NCBI RefSeq assembly: GCF_037974355.1
Contig: NZ_CP150235.1
Span: forward strand, 5,456,001-5,520,000
Length of the DNA: 64,000 nucleotides
Direction: 5' to 3'
Source: Paenibacillus sp. FSL R5-0517
GTDB taxonomy: Bacteria; Bacillota; Bacilli; Paenibacillales; Paenibacillaceae
Shown one piece after another: positions 18,689-28,576 of the stretch. Made by a program: the position numbers and the translations under genes. The notes under the pieces are model-generated. The model did not search any database. It saw only the letters and a list, made by a program, of their open reading frames with translations, and was not told the DNA's origin. How positions within the stretch are numbered: position 1 is the first letter of the stretch; the number at the start of each line of letters is the position of its first letter.

Positions 18689-19090
18689 TTAAACCCATTC
18701 TGAATGTTTGTTCATCTCTGGTGTTTCAACTTGCAATTCGCCCAATCCACGTACCAGCTTCTTTGCATACGTTTTTTCCGGCTTTAATACGGATACCAGG
18801 TAGTCAATGGCCAACTGTGGGTCAACGGTATCCCCGCAAGTGTAACAATCAATTGCTGCAAAACCTCTCTCAGGATACGTATGAATGGAGAGGTGACTCT
18901 CCGACAAGAGTACAAGAACGGTCGCTCCCTGTGGGTCAAACTGCTTGGACTGCACGGACATTACTGTCGCACCACATGCCTCCGCTGCTTCAACCATTTG
19001 GGCTTGCAAGTACTCCGCATTGTTCAGTAGATTAAAGTCGACACCCCAAGTATCAACAGCAACGTGTCTTCCGAAAGTTGAATATTCCAC
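18689..19090 (-). CDS. speD: S-adenosylmethionine decarboxylase proenzyme
   Basis: Pyruvoyl enzyme that makes decarboxylated SAM for spermidine synthesis. The 133-residue prokaryotic class-1B form processes itself between Glu64 and Ser65 in LSESHLSIHTYPE, where Ser65 becomes the pyruvoyl group. His70 and Cys85 (in IDCYTCG) match the catalytic residues of the family. The start is GTG at 19090. It is monocistronic, with a strong terminator. No spermidine synthase is present in the window. Confidence 0.95.
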   Translation of the reverse strand: MEYSTFGRHVAVDTWGVDFNLLNNAEYLQAQMVEAAEACGATVMSVQSKQFDPQGATVLVLLSESHLSIHTYPERGFAAIDCYTCGDTVDPQLAIDYLVSVLKPEKTYAKKLVRGLGELQVETPEMNKHSEWV

Positions 19091-19425
19091 CCTTCGGTTC
19101 CCCCTTCCTAGGAATAAAATGTTTGAAAAATTTCATCCGCTAGGACCTACGTCATTCACTTCCCGAGGGAAAAATCTCTCGCAACATATAATGTCCTGAG
19201 TGAATCCTGGTTCCTATATTGTTTTCAACGAGATTAAAAATAACATTGAATCCGAGTGAAATCAACCCTTTTCCAGAAGATTGTAAAATAAATATTTTCA
19301 TTCGGGATGATTTGACCCTACAACAAAAAATCCCCCTGAAACCTCCGCATTGGCAAGTGCCAAGACCCGGAAGATACAAGGGAATTCATTACATTTTTAT
19401 ACGTGTATAGACATACACTTTCAGG
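19091..19425. other. 334-base gap upstream of speD with no recognised gene
   Basis: AT-rich intergenic sequence. Only a short palindrome TTGGCAAGTGCCAA (near 19350-19363) stands out. No convincing promoter pair was found for speD, though it must be transcribed from here or from the gene upstream. Confidence 0.4.
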
Positions 19426-20013
19426 TTAATAAGCTTCAAGCTCAAACAACCGTTTTTGATAACGAACAAGAGTCTCATCAATCTGATGAAGCTGATCAGC
19501 AGTCGCATCTTTTCTAGTGTCCAGCAGTGAATCAATCTCGGCATACACACGGTTGATTTCGCGTTCTACATCTCTGGCCAGGAACAGATGTTGCAATTCG
19601 AGCAACGTATTTTTGTATTCATAGATCACTCGGGTATTCTCCCCGGTTTTCTCCACAATTTTACGGACAGTGCCTTGAGCATAAACATACGTCATGGTGA
19701 ACCCTTTATAGATTCGATGAACGACCCCGTCACCCTTAAAAGTCATAAAGAGCTTCCGGACAACATTGGTCAGATGCAGATTCACCAGGCGGCAAGATAA
19801 CTCACAGATATAAAATCCTTCTATGCGATCAAAAGGGAAATGAACCTCTTCTCCACTTACATCCCCCAACACAACCTCCTGACATCCATTGTCCAACACC
19901 TTAACCCGATGATGGAGTCGGCCGTCTTCCGTCATGCGCAAAAACTGATGCATCTGGGGTTCTGACAATTTCATAGTGGCCTTAACATACTCTGTGGCTA
20001 ACCGCTGAGCCAT
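19426..20013 (-). CDS. Conserved-looking hypothetical protein, 195 aa
   Basis: Not recognised with certainty. It is a soluble protein of 195 residues with no signal peptide or transmembrane helix. The first 120 residues look mixed alpha/beta, with a central stretch (residues about 55-110) that alternates charged and hydrophobic positions. The last 65 residues (about 130-195) are strongly helical and heptad-like, suggesting a coiled coil. It lies between engB and speD with its own gaps on both sides. A TATAAT at 20135-20140 (minus strand) could be its -10 element. No catalytic motif is seen, and no function is proposed. Confidence 0.7.
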   Translation of the reverse strand: MAQRLATEYVKATMKLSEPQMHQFLRMTEDGRLHHRVKVLDNGCQEVVLGDVSGEEVHFPFDRIEGFYICELSCRLVNLHLTNVVRKLFMTFKGDGVVHRIYKGFTMTYVYAQGTVRKIVEKTGENTRVIYEYKNTLLELQHLFLARDVEREINRVYAEIDSLLDTRKDATADQLHQIDETLVRYQKRLFELEAY

Positions 20014-20153
20014 ACAAATCTCCTCAATTCTTTCCCGATTGTTTTGCCTTCCTGCACTGTAGCAGTAATCTCAAAATTCTTCAGGCCGGCGAAGCCGGTG
20101 TTTTGGGTACTGTTGGCAACATGCACCTATGCTCATTATACACTACCTTAACG

Positions 20154-20243
20154 CTATATTTCTCCAGACCCAGATGATGAATTCTCACGAAATCCCATAA
20201 ATAACCGGATTAATCTTGATCTCATCCAAGATTCACTTAACAT
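20154..20243 (-). CDS. Possible 29-residue small protein
   Basis: ATG at 20243 follows GGGAAAGTGAG and reads 29 codons to a TAG. The product begins MLSESWMRSRLIRLFMGF and ends in a Ser/Gly-rich tail, giving a cationic amphipathic N-terminus. It lies alone in the 267-base gap between engB and the 195-aa protein. Evidence is limited to a moderate ribosome site and amino-acid composition. Confidence 0.3.
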   Translation of the reverse strand: MLSESWMRSRLIRLFMGFRENSSSGSGEI

Positions 20244-20280
20244 GCTCACTTTCCCACACTAAAACTGTATACTATCTCGG

Positions 20281-20937
20281 TTATCCGTTAATTTCGTTGT
20301 TTTCTTCCTCTTCAGCAGTACCCTCTGCATCCAGAACTGGTGCATACTTATCTATGCGGGCATGGCGGGTAATGATGTCCCATAACTCCTCTTTCCCCAA
20401 TCCCTCTTCGGATGAAAACGGCACAAACAAATCCCCTGAACGAAGACCCAGTGATTCCTTAATAACTTTGATATGTTTGGCTCTACGTGTTTTGGGAATC
20501 TTGTCCATCTTGGTTGCTACGACAACCAAAGGCAATCCATTGTGACGAAGCCATTCATTCATCATCTTATCTTCCTTGGATGGCTCATGTCTCATATCCA
20601 CCATCTGCATAACCAGTTTCAATTCCTCGCGTCCGAGCAGGTATTTCTCCATCATTTTACCCCAGGCAAAGCGCTGCTCTTTGGAAACCTTGGCGTAACC
20701 ATATCCCGGGAAATCGACGAAGTAGAGATCCTGATTAATTTTATAATAGTTCAGCTGCTGTGTTTTACCTGGTGTCGCACTCGTCCGAGCCAGATTTTTA
20801 CGATTGATCAAACGGTTGATCAGGGAAGATTTCCCCACATTGGATCGACCCGCCAACGCAATCTCTGGCAGACCGTCCTCTGGGTATTGTTCAGGCCGAA
20901 CGGCACTGATAATAAATTCAGATTGATTTACTTTCAT
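20281..20937 (-). CDS. engB: Ribosome-biogenesis GTPase EngB/YsxC
   Basis: TRAFAC-class GTPase needed for late 50S subunit assembly. G1 GRSNVGKSS (30-38), the TPGKTQ switch, G3 DFPGYGYAK, G4 TKMDK and G5 are all in place. At 218 residues it is slightly longer than usual because of an acidic C-terminal tail (EEEENNEING). It follows lonA as in Bacillus (lonA-ysxC-hemA order), but a terminator sits between them, so an independent promoter is likely; TTGGTA-N18-CATAAT around 20970-21005 is a weak candidate. Confidence 0.95.
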   Translation of the reverse strand: MKVNQSEFIISAVRPEQYPEDGLPEIALAGRSNVGKSSLINRLINRKNLARTSATPGKTQQLNYYKINQDLYFVDFPGYGYAKVSKEQRFAWGKMMEKYLLGREELKLVMQMVDMRHEPSKEDKMMNEWLRHNGLPLVVVATKMDKIPKTRRAKHIKVIKESLGLRSGDLFVPFSSEEGLGKEELWDIITRHARIDKYAPVLDAEGTAEEEENNEING

Positions 20938-21016
20938 ATTGTATCTTTCCTCTCTTGAACGCCTTTGCTATGCATAACCTGTTGAAGTTATTATGCCATG
21001 GATTGTTCTATCATAC

Positions 21017-21060
21017 CAAAAAAACCGTTCCAGCGGACGCCGAAGCCTCCGCAGAACGGT
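21017..21060 (-). terminator. lonA terminator
   Basis: Stem ACCGTTC / GAACGGT with an inner GCGGA / TCCGC pair and a run of seven T on the minus strand. Confidence 0.85.
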
Positions 21061-21093
21061 CTACTCTTCATACGAACCTTTCGGATACGTGGA

Positions 21094-23475
21094 TTACAGG
21101 TGGATTCCTGCCTGCTCAACAAGCGCATGCTGCAATACCTGATCCATATGGGCGACCGGGACAAACTCCACATCTTCCTTGATGCTGTCTGGAATGTCAC
21201 GCAGATCCCGTTCGTTATCCTTAGGCAATAATATTTTTTTATAACCTGCACGATGGGCTGCCAGTGATTTCTCTTTCAAACCACCAATTGGCAACACACG
21301 TCCACGCAATGTTATTTCACCAGTCATGGCGATATCCTTGGATACATGTTTGTTCGTCAGAGCTGAGATTAACGCTGTTGCCATCGTAATCCCGGCAGAT
21401 GGACCATCCTTCGGAATCGCTCCTTCCGGAACGTGGATATGAATATCGTTCTTCTCATGGAAATCAGGCGCGATCCCAAGCTGCGTAGCTTTGGAACGTG
21501 TGTAACTGAATGCGGCTTGTGCCGATTCCTTCATGACATCCCCCAGTTTACCTGTAAGAGTCAATTTACCCGTTCCAGGCACAACAGTCACCTCAATGAC
21601 AAGGGTATCTCCGCCAACTTCAGTCCACGCCAGACCCGTTACGGTACCAATCTGATCTTCCAGTTCGGCCATGCCATAACGGAACTTGCCAGGTCCAAGA
21701 TAGTCTTTGATCTCATCTGATGTGATGTTAATCTGACCTTCCACACCAGACACGATATTCTTGGCAGCTTTCCGGCACAACGAAGCCATCTGCTGTTCCA
21801 GATTACGTACACCTGACTCCCGTGTATATTCACGAATTACACGCAACAACGCGTCATCCGGGATTTCCAGTTGCCCTTCTTCCAGACCATGGTCCTGCTT
21901 CTGTTTGGGCAACAAATAGTTTTTCGCAATTTGCAGCTTCTCCAGCTCCGTGTAACCAGGGATGTTGAGCATTTCCATCCGATCCAGCAATGGACGCGGA
22001 ATATTGTGTACCGTATTGGCAGTTGTTACAAACATAACGTTGGATAAGTCAAACGGCAATTCTACAAAGTGATCACTAAACGTATTATTCTGTTCCGGAT
22101 CAAGGACTTCAAGTAACGCTGCAGAAGGGTCTCCGCGGAAATCTGAAGCCATCTTATCAATCTCGTCGAGCAGGAATACCGGATTAAGTGAACCCGCCGT
22201 TTTCATTCCCTGAATGATACGACCAGGCATGGCTCCTACATAGGTGCGTCGGTGTCCACGAATCTCGGCTTCATCGCGCACGCCGCCAAGAGAGATTCTG
22301 ACAAACTCCCGTCCCAGCGATCTCGCGATCGAACGGGCAAGTGATGTTTTACCGACCCCTGGAGGTCCAACTAGGCAGAGAATTGGCCCTTTAAGCTTCT
22401 TGACGAGCTTCTGGACCGCCAGATATTCAAGCACACGTTCTTTGGGCTTTTCCAATCCGTAATGATCTGCATTGAGCACATCCTCGGCTTTTTGGATATC
22501 CAGATCATCTGCTGTCATCTGGCTCCAAGGAAGGCCAAGCAGCCAATCCACATAGTTGCGTATGACTCCGCCCTCGGCTGAGCTTGCAGGCATTTTCTCC
22601 AGTCGATCAATTTCTTTCTCAACCTTTTCTTTCACCTTGTCCGGCAAGCCGAGTTCTTCCATCTGCGTGCGAAGTTCCTCAACCTCACCCGCTCGGCCTT
22701 CTTTTTCACCCAGTTCTTTCTGGATTGCTTTCATCTGCTCACGCAAATAATATTCCTTCTGCGTTTTCTCCATCTGTTTCTTCACACGTTGGCTGATCTT
22801 GCGTTCAAGCTCCAGCACTTCGCGCTCATTGTTCAGGATATCCAGCAATTTCTCCAGACGTTCCCGAACGTCGATGGTCTCCAGAATTTCCTGTTTATCC
22901 TTGATCTTCAAGGACAGGTGACTCGTGATGACATCGGCCAAACGCCCTGGTTCTTCAATGTCAGACACCGCAGCAAGTGTCTCTGGCGTCACTTTTTTGG
23001 ACAGATTAATATAATTCTCGAACTGGTTCAGAACGGTACGCATCAAGGCATCCGTCTCCGGATGGGTATTCTCCTCTTCAGGCAGCTCTTTTGCCAGTAC
23101 TTCATAATATTCCTCGTTGTCCGTATATTCAATAATTTCAGCCCGTTCCAAGCCTTCCACGAGTACACGAATCGTACCATTCGGAAGCTTCAGCATCTGT
23201 CTGACCTTGGCCACGGTTCCGATTCTGAAAATGTCTTCTTGTGTTGGTTCTTCAATATTTACTTCGGCTTGGGAACATAGGAGAATCAGATGTTCTTCTA
23301 CCATCGCTTTTTCTAAAGCCTTGACCGATTTCTCCCGGCCCACATCGAGATGCAGTACCATACTCGGGTAGACGAGAAGTCCTCTTAAAGGCAGTAAAGG
23401 AAAACGACGACCTTTCGCTTTGCTCGGTCCCATCGCTTTCGCACCTCCAATGGCTCTCAGGTTGTAGTCATTCAT
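21094..23475 (-). CDS. lonA: ATP-dependent protease Lon (LonA)
   Basis: Soluble AAA+ serine protease of 793 residues for misfolded and regulatory proteins. The LON substrate-binding domain is at about 25-215 (FPLLPLRGLLVYPSM), followed by a coiled coil, the AAA+ module with Walker A GPPGVGKT (370-377) and Walker B LLDEIDKM. The C-terminal peptidase has a Ser-Lys dyad at S693 (KDGPSAGITMATAL) and, by alignment to other Lons, K736. It lies 44 bases downstream of lonB, the arrangement known in Bacillus, so the two are probably cotranscribed. Confidence 0.98.
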   Translation of the reverse strand: MNDYNLRAIGGAKAMGPSKAKGRRFPLLPLRGLLVYPSMVLHLDVGREKSVKALEKAMVEEHLILLCSQAEVNIEEPTQEDIFRIGTVAKVRQMLKLPNGTIRVLVEGLERAEIIEYTDNEEYYEVLAKELPEEENTHPETDALMRTVLNQFENYINLSKKVTPETLAAVSDIEEPGRLADVITSHLSLKIKDKQEILETIDVRERLEKLLDILNNEREVLELERKISQRVKKQMEKTQKEYYLREQMKAIQKELGEKEGRAGEVEELRTQMEELGLPDKVKEKVEKEIDRLEKMPASSAEGGVIRNYVDWLLGLPWSQMTADDLDIQKAEDVLNADHYGLEKPKERVLEYLAVQKLVKKLKGPILCLVGPPGVGKTSLARSIARSLGREFVRISLGGVRDEAEIRGHRRTYVGAMPGRIIQGMKTAGSLNPVFLLDEIDKMASDFRGDPSAALLEVLDPEQNNTFSDHFVELPFDLSNVMFVTTANTVHNIPRPLLDRMEMLNIPGYTELEKLQIAKNYLLPKQKQDHGLEEGQLEIPDDALLRVIREYTRESGVRNLEQQMASLCRKAAKNIVSGVEGQINITSDEIKDYLGPGKFRYGMAELEDQIGTVTGLAWTEVGGDTLVIEVTVVPGTGKLTLTGKLGDVMKESAQAAFSYTRSKATQLGIAPDFHEKNDIHIHVPEGAIPKDGPSAGITMATALISALTNKHVSKDIAMTGEITLRGRVLPIGGLKEKSLAAHRAGYKKILLPKDNERDLRDIPDSIKEDVEFVPVAHMDQVLQHALVEQAGIHL

Positions 23476-23519
23476 TATTCTATCAAATGTTCACATAAAA
23501 AACCAATGAAGGGAAGCGT

Positions 23520-25274
23520 TTAGCAGCTTCCCGAATCTGTAACCTGTCCTGGACGAGGCACGTCAGCACGCAAATAGGAAGCAGATGCCGGTGGAAAAAT
23601 CTCCGGTGCAGGGGTAACTGTCTCCTCTGCAAGCTTCGTCTGTTCCAGCTGTTGTTCCGGAACCCAGGCGAACACTTCACGGAATACGTCCTGTACCGTA
23701 TCTACCGGAATAACGCGCAAGCCATCCAAGTTCTCGAAAATGGACTGCCAGTTCTCGGCGGGAATAATAACCGTCTTCGCTCCCGCCTGAAAAGCAGCCT
23801 CCACCTTGGCCAGCACGCCACCAATTGGCTTGACCCGACCATGAATACTGATCTCGCCAGTCATCGCTGTCTCATGATCCACAGGACGTCCCTGAATGGC
23901 TGATGTAATGGCAGTCGCCATGGCAATTCCGGCTGATGGACCATCAATAGGCGTCCCACCTGGGAAATTCACGTGTAAATCGTAATCATTCGGACGAATA
24001 CCCATGGCTTTTAATACGGTTAACACATTTTCAACCGAGCCTTTAGCCATACTTTTCCGCCGGAGTGTACGCGAACCGCCTCCAATCTCTTCTTCATCCA
24101 CAACGCCTGTGATGTTAATTCGGCCTTGATCTTTAAGAGCCGGAACAGCAGACACTTCAATTTCCAAAATGGTTCCCATATTCGGTCCGTATACCGCCAA
24201 GCCGTTAACAAACCCCACCTGAGGCTGTGAAGGGACCTTTCGGTCAGGCCGTGGCTGAATCTGACTGCTACCAGCCACCCACTCTACATCGGAAGCTTGA
24301 AGCGTCTCACGCTTCTCTGTCAGCGCAAGTCCAGCAGCCAGCTGGATGATATTGACCGCTTCACGTCCGTTGGTTGCATATCGCTTGACCACCTCAACGG
24401 CTTCCGGACACGGACTGAACCCTATTTTCTGGACAGCATCTTCTGCAATTCGTCCAATCTCTTCAGGCAACAAAGGACGGAAATAAACTTCCATGCAGCG
24501 CGAACGCAAGGCCGGTGGCAGTTCATGAGGGGAACGTGTCGTTGCTCCAACAAGGCGGAAATCGGCCGGCAGGCCATTTTGAAAAATATCGTGGATATAA
24601 GCAGGAGTATGCGTGTCTTCAGAGTTATAGTACGCACTCTCCAAAAACACCTTGCGATCCTCCAACACTTTCAACAGCTTATTCATCTGAATCGAATGCA
24701 ATTCACCAATTTCATCAATAAAAAGCATTCCCCCATGCGCTTTGGTCACAGCCCCCGGTTTTGGTTGGGGAATACCTGCAACGCCCATGGCTCCTGCTCC
24801 CTGATATATCGGATCATGAACCGAACCAATTAAGGGGTCCGCAATACCACGCTCATCAAAACGGGCTGTTGTTGCATCCAGCTCGGTGAATTTCGCGTCT
24901 GGTTTGAAAGGGGAAGATGGATTCTTCTTCGCCTCTTCTAGCACAACCCTTGCGGCAGCTGTCTTCCCGACTCCGGGAGGGCCATAAATGATAACATGTT
25001 GCGGATTCGCACTGCATAATGCAGCTTTAAGGGCACGAAGCCCGTCTTTTTGCCCAACAATATCATTAATGGTAGCTGGACGCGTCTTCTCCGACAGCGG
25101 CTTGGTGAGTGAGATCGAGCGCAGCTTGCGCAGTTTCTCCAGTTCCTTGCGAGATTCACGCTCAACAGCACTGCGGTTGGTTTTCTGGCCACGCAGCAGG
25201 TTCCAGAAATACAAACCAATCACCACTCCAAAAAATAACTGAATCAACATTATGAACATTCCGAAATCACCCAT
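23520..25274 (-). CDS. lonB: Membrane-anchored ATP-dependent protease LonB
   Basis: A 584-residue Lon-like protease lacking the N-terminal LON domain. A transmembrane helix (about 8-28) precedes the AAA+ module, with Walker A YGPPGVGKT near residue 95-103 and Walker B MLFIDEIGELH. The peptidase domain has the catalytic Ser in PIDGPSAGIAMATA and a Lys in the following GGVLAKVEAA segment. In B. subtilis LonB localises to the forespore and is sporulation-linked, and it precedes lonA as here. The C-terminal 25 residues are Pro/Thr-rich and unlike the family core. Confidence 0.96.
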   Translation of the reverse strand: MGDFGMFIMLIQLFFGVVIGLYFWNLLRGQKTNRSAVERESRKELEKLRKLRSISLTKPLSEKTRPATINDIVGQKDGLRALKAALCSANPQHVIIYGPPGVGKTAAARVVLEEAKKNPSSPFKPDAKFTELDATTARFDERGIADPLIGSVHDPIYQGAGAMGVAGIPQPKPGAVTKAHGGMLFIDEIGELHSIQMNKLLKVLEDRKVFLESAYYNSEDTHTPAYIHDIFQNGLPADFRLVGATTRSPHELPPALRSRCMEVYFRPLLPEEIGRIAEDAVQKIGFSPCPEAVEVVKRYATNGREAVNIIQLAAGLALTEKRETLQASDVEWVAGSSQIQPRPDRKVPSQPQVGFVNGLAVYGPNMGTILEIEVSAVPALKDQGRINITGVVDEEEIGGGSRTLRRKSMAKGSVENVLTVLKAMGIRPNDYDLHVNFPGGTPIDGPSAGIAMATAITSAIQGRPVDHETAMTGEISIHGRVKPIGGVLAKVEAAFQAGAKTVIIPAENWQSIFENLDGLRVIPVDTVQDVFREVFAWVPEQQLEQTKLAEETVTPAPEIFPPASASYLRADVPRPGQVTDSGSC

Positions 25275-25387
25275 GTCTCAACATCCTCCTTCTGTCCCTA
25301 TTCTCATATGAGATCATGCTAATACTTGGTAGTATAGCCTTTTCAACGAGACGTAAACGGGCAATGCGGAATTTGTAGACGAGAATA

Positions 25388-25417
25388 TAAAAAGCTCGCC
25401 ATTGCTGGCGAGCTTTT
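25388..25417 (-). terminator. ispG terminator
   Basis: Stem AAAAGCTCGCC / GGCGAGCTTTT with a 6-base loop ahead of TATATTC on the minus strand, 23 bases past the ispG stop. Confidence 0.8.
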
Positions 25418-25439
25418 GTTGTGACAGGATATGAATCAA

Positions 25440-26534
25440 TCAGTGCGAACGACCAGGAATAACACCTGTCTCTTCGTAAGCTTCGACGATTTTGTCGATC
25501 TCTTTTTTCAATTCCTCAACCATGATTTCTTCAGGCACTTTACGGATCATCTTGCCATGACGGAACAAGAGACCTTCTCCACGAGCACCGGCAATCCCGA
25601 TATCCGCTTCTTTAGCCTCACCTGGACCATTAACCGCACATCCCAACACCGATACTTTAATCGGCACCTTAAGTTTGGAGATATACTCTTCCACTTCGTT
25701 GGCAATGGAGAACAGGTCGATATCCAAACGTCCACATGTTGGGCAGGAAATCAAAGTAGCTGCATTCGTAATCAGTCCAAATGTTTTGAGCAGATCACGA
25801 GCAACCTTGATTTCTTCTACAGGGTCCGCACTCAGTGAGATCCGCATCGTAGAACCAATACCCATGGACAACAAGGCTCCCATACCTGCAGAGCTTTTGA
25901 TCGTACCGGAGAACAGTGTACCTGCTTCGGTAATCCCGAGATGCAACGGATACGGAATGATCTGAGCTGCTTTGGTATATGCCTCAATTGCCATCGGCAC
26001 ATCCGATGCTTTGAGAGACACGATGATATCGTGGAAATCAAGCTCTTCCAGAATACCAATGTGATACAATGCACTTTCTACCATAGCATCAGCCGTAGGA
26101 TACCCATACTTCTCAAGAAGGTGGTTTTCCAGAGACCCCGCATTTACCCCGATCCGAATTGGAATACCGCGTTCTTTACATGCTTTCACGACTTCTTCCA
26201 CTTTGGAACGTTTACCGATGTTACCTGGATTAATCCGTACTTTATCAATACCGTTCTCAATCGCAAGCAAAGCCAGCTTATAGTTAAAATGAATGTCCGC
26301 TACGAGCGGTATATTAATGCGTTTTTTAATTTCCTTGATGGCTGCGGCAGCTTCCTCGTTATTCACCGTGACACGTACCACTTGACAGCCCGCTTCTTCC
26401 AGTCGCAGAATCTCTGCAACCGTTGCTTCAACATCTGCCGTTTTGGTTGTACACATACTTTGGATAATGACTTCGTTACTGCCACCGATCGTTACGTTTC
26501 CCACTTTCACGGGACGTGTATCCTGTCTTAAATA
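25440..26534 (-). CDS. ispG: 4-hydroxy-3-methylbut-2-enyl-diphosphate synthase
   Basis: Iron-sulfur enzyme of the MEP isoprenoid pathway, converting MEcPP to HMBPP. The 4Fe-4S ligands are visible in the C-terminal domain: SCPTCGRLD and LGCAVNGPGEA. The N-terminal TIM barrel starts YLRQDTRPVKVGNVTIGG. The 364-residue form starts at the ATG at 26534, which has GGGGAGAG upstream; an ORF start ten codons earlier lacks a site. It lies between clpX and lonB, genes that are adjacent in B. subtilis, so ispG looks inserted into the protease block here. Confidence 0.96.
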   Translation of the reverse strand, partial: YLRQDTRPVKVGNVTIGGSNEVIIQSMCTTKTADVEATVAEILRLEEAGCQVVRVTVNNEEAAAAIKEIKKRINIPLVADIHFNYKLALLAIENGIDKVRINPGNIGKRSKVEEVVKACKERGIPIRIGVNAGSLENHLLEKYGYPTADAMVESALYHIGILEELDFHDIIVSLKASDVPMAIEAYTKAAQIIPYPLHLGITEAGTLFSGTIKSSAGMGALLSMGIGSTMRISLSADPVEEIKVARDLLKTFGLITNAATLISCPTCGRLDIDLFSIANEVEEYISKLKVPIKVSVLGCAVNGPGEAKEADIGIAGARGEGLLFRHGKMIRKVPEEIMVEELKKEIDKIVEAYEETGVIPGRSH

Positions 26535-26657
26535 CATGAGTGATTTCTCTCCCCACAACGTCAAAGCTCCACCCTGACAGAGACATGAATTCGCCTTCTG
26601 CCAAAGTGGAGAACTGACAAGTCTATATTTCAGAGTTCAACGGGATTCAGGCCTTCA

Positions 26658-27911
26658 TTAGGCGCTTTCTTCCTGCTTATCGTCCTTCGATTGGCTTAGT
26701 TCAGGCACAACTCTTTTCTCAACCACTTCTTCGGTAATGACACAATTCGTAACATCTTCACGTGAAGGCACTTCATACATGATTTCAAGCATGATCCCTT
26801 CAATGATGGCACGTAATCCACGTGCACCTGTGTTACGTTTAATTGCTTCTTTGGCAATCGCAAGCAATGCAGCTGGTTCAAATACCAGATTCACATTATC
26901 CAGCTCAAGCAGTTTTTGGTACTGTTTGGTAAGCGCATTTTTTGGTTCGGAAAGAATCCGTACCAACGTATCTTCATCCAGCGGCTCCAAAGTGGAGATG
27001 ACTGGCAGACGGCCTACAAACTCCGGAATCAGACCAAATTTCAGCAAATCTTCCGGCAATACCATGCCCAGGTATTCGCCTGGTTTCAGATCTTTTTGCT
27101 CGGAAACGGTATTGAAGCCAATGACTTTTTTACCGATACGGCGTTTGATCATTTGCTCCAGACCATCAAAGGCACCGCCACAGATGAACAGAATGTTCGT
27201 TGTATCGATCTGAATGAATTCTTGATGAGGATGTTTGCGGCCACCTTGTGGTGGTACAGAAGCCACAGTTCCTTCAAGAATTTTCAAGAGAGCCTGTTGC
27301 ACACCTTCGCCCGAGACATCACGAGTGATGGATGGGTTTTCGGATTTACGCGCTACTTTATCAATCTCATCGATATAAATAATGCCACGCTCTGCTTTTT
27401 CCACATCATAATCAGCAGCCTGGATCAGTTTGAGCAGGATGTTCTCTACATCCTCACCCACATAACCTGCTTCTGTTAATGACGTAGCATCCGCAATCGC
27501 AAAAGGTACATTCAAAATTTTTGCCATCGTTTGTGCAAGCAACGTTTTACCAGAACCCGTAGGTCCTAACAGCAAAATGTTACTCTTCGACAATTCAACG
27601 TCTTCGATCTTGCTTTGGGTGTTGATCCGTTTGTAGTGATTATACACAGCAACAGACAATGATTTTTTCGCTTGTTCCTGTCCAATAACATATTGATCCA
27701 GAATATTACGAATTTCTTTTGGTTTTGGAATATCTTTGAGGTCTATTTCTTCATCATGACCGAGTTCTTCCTCAACGATTTCGGTGCAAAGTTCGATACA
27801 TTCATCACAAATGTACACGCCTGGTCCAGCGACCAGCTTACGTACCTGCTCCTGAGATTTACCGCAAAAAGAGCATTTCAGTTGCCCTTTCTCATCGTTA
27901 AATTTAAACAT
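26658..27911 (-). CDS. clpX: ATP-dependent Clp protease ATP-binding subunit ClpX
   Basis: AAA+ unfoldase that feeds substrates to ClpP. The N-terminal zinc-binding domain has four cysteines (C13, C16, C35, C38). Walker A GPTGSGKT and Walker B IIYIDEIDK are followed by the IGF-type ClpP-docking loop (RIGKKVIGFN). Its 417 residues are usual. It lies 12 bases after clpP, so the two form an operon, unlike B. subtilis, where clpP and clpX are unlinked. Confidence 0.98.
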   Translation of the reverse strand: MFKFNDEKGQLKCSFCGKSQEQVRKLVAGPGVYICDECIELCTEIVEEELGHDEEIDLKDIPKPKEIRNILDQYVIGQEQAKKSLSVAVYNHYKRINTQSKIEDVELSKSNILLLGPTGSGKTLLAQTMAKILNVPFAIADATSLTEAGYVGEDVENILLKLIQAADYDVEKAERGIIYIDEIDKVARKSENPSITRDVSGEGVQQALLKILEGTVASVPPQGGRKHPHQEFIQIDTTNILFICGGAFDGLEQMIKRRIGKKVIGFNTVSEQKDLKPGEYLGMVLPEDLLKFGLIPEFVGRLPVISTLEPLDEDTLVRILSEPKNALTKQYQKLLELDNVNLVFEPAALLAIAKEAIKRNTGARGLRAIIEGIMLEIMYEVPSREDVTNCVITEEVVEKRVVPELSQSKDDKQEESA

Positions 27912-27923
27912 GAAACCACCCCT

Positions 27924-28514
27924 TTAGGAATTGATCGGTCTACTGAGCACCTGGTCAATAATGCCGTACGTCTTAGCTTCTTCAGCGCTCATGAAGAAGT
28001 CACGGTCTGTATCCCGCTCAATTTTCTCAAGAGGTTGACCCGTACGATCGACGTATATTTGATTCAGTTTCTGACGTGTTTTAATAATCCATTCTGCGTG
28101 TATCTTAATATCCGCAGCCTGTCCTTGAATACCGCCAAGTGGCTGATGAATCATTACTTCACTGTTCGTCAGCGCATATCTCTTGCCAGGTGCACCGGCT
28201 GTTAGCAATAACGAGCCCATGCTTGCTGCCATCCCTACGCAAATGGTAGATACATCCGGCTTGATAAATTGCATCGTATCGTATATACCCATCCCTGCGG
28301 TGACAGAACCACCAGGTGAGTTAATGTACAAGCTGATATCCTTTTCAGGATCGTCGGCTGCCAAAAACAAAAGCTGTGCTATGACAAGATTGGCTACATC
28401 GTCATCAATCGCACTGGTTAGAAAGATAATGCGATCTTTCAGCAAACGTGAATATATATCGTAAGACCGCTCGCCTCGATTGGTTTGTTCTATAACCATT
28501 GGCACCAGACTCAT
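27924..28514 (-). CDS. clpP: ATP-dependent Clp protease proteolytic subunit ClpP
   Basis: Serine peptidase that forms a 14-mer chamber with ClpX or ClpC. Catalytic Ser98 lies in VGMAASMGS and His123 in VMIHQPLGG; the Asp lies in the ERDTDRDFF segment. The 196-residue protein has the short N-terminus typical of processed ClpP. It heads the clpP-clpX operon, with a well-placed sigma-A promoter upstream. No CtsR-type heptad repeat was recognised by eye in the leader. Confidence 0.98.
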   Translation of the reverse strand: MSLVPMVIEQTNRGERSYDIYSRLLKDRIIFLTSAIDDDVANLVIAQLLFLAADDPEKDISLYINSPGGSVTAGMGIYDTMQFIKPDVSTICVGMAASMGSLLLTAGAPGKRYALTNSEVMIHQPLGGIQGQAADIKIHAEWIIKTRQKLNQIYVDRTGQPLEKIERDTDRDFFMSAEEAKTYGIIDQVLSRPINS

Positions 28515-28576
28515 GAGACCAACCTCTTTTCTACATGTAATTAGACATAGGCCACCTGTAAAGCAAACCCAAATTC

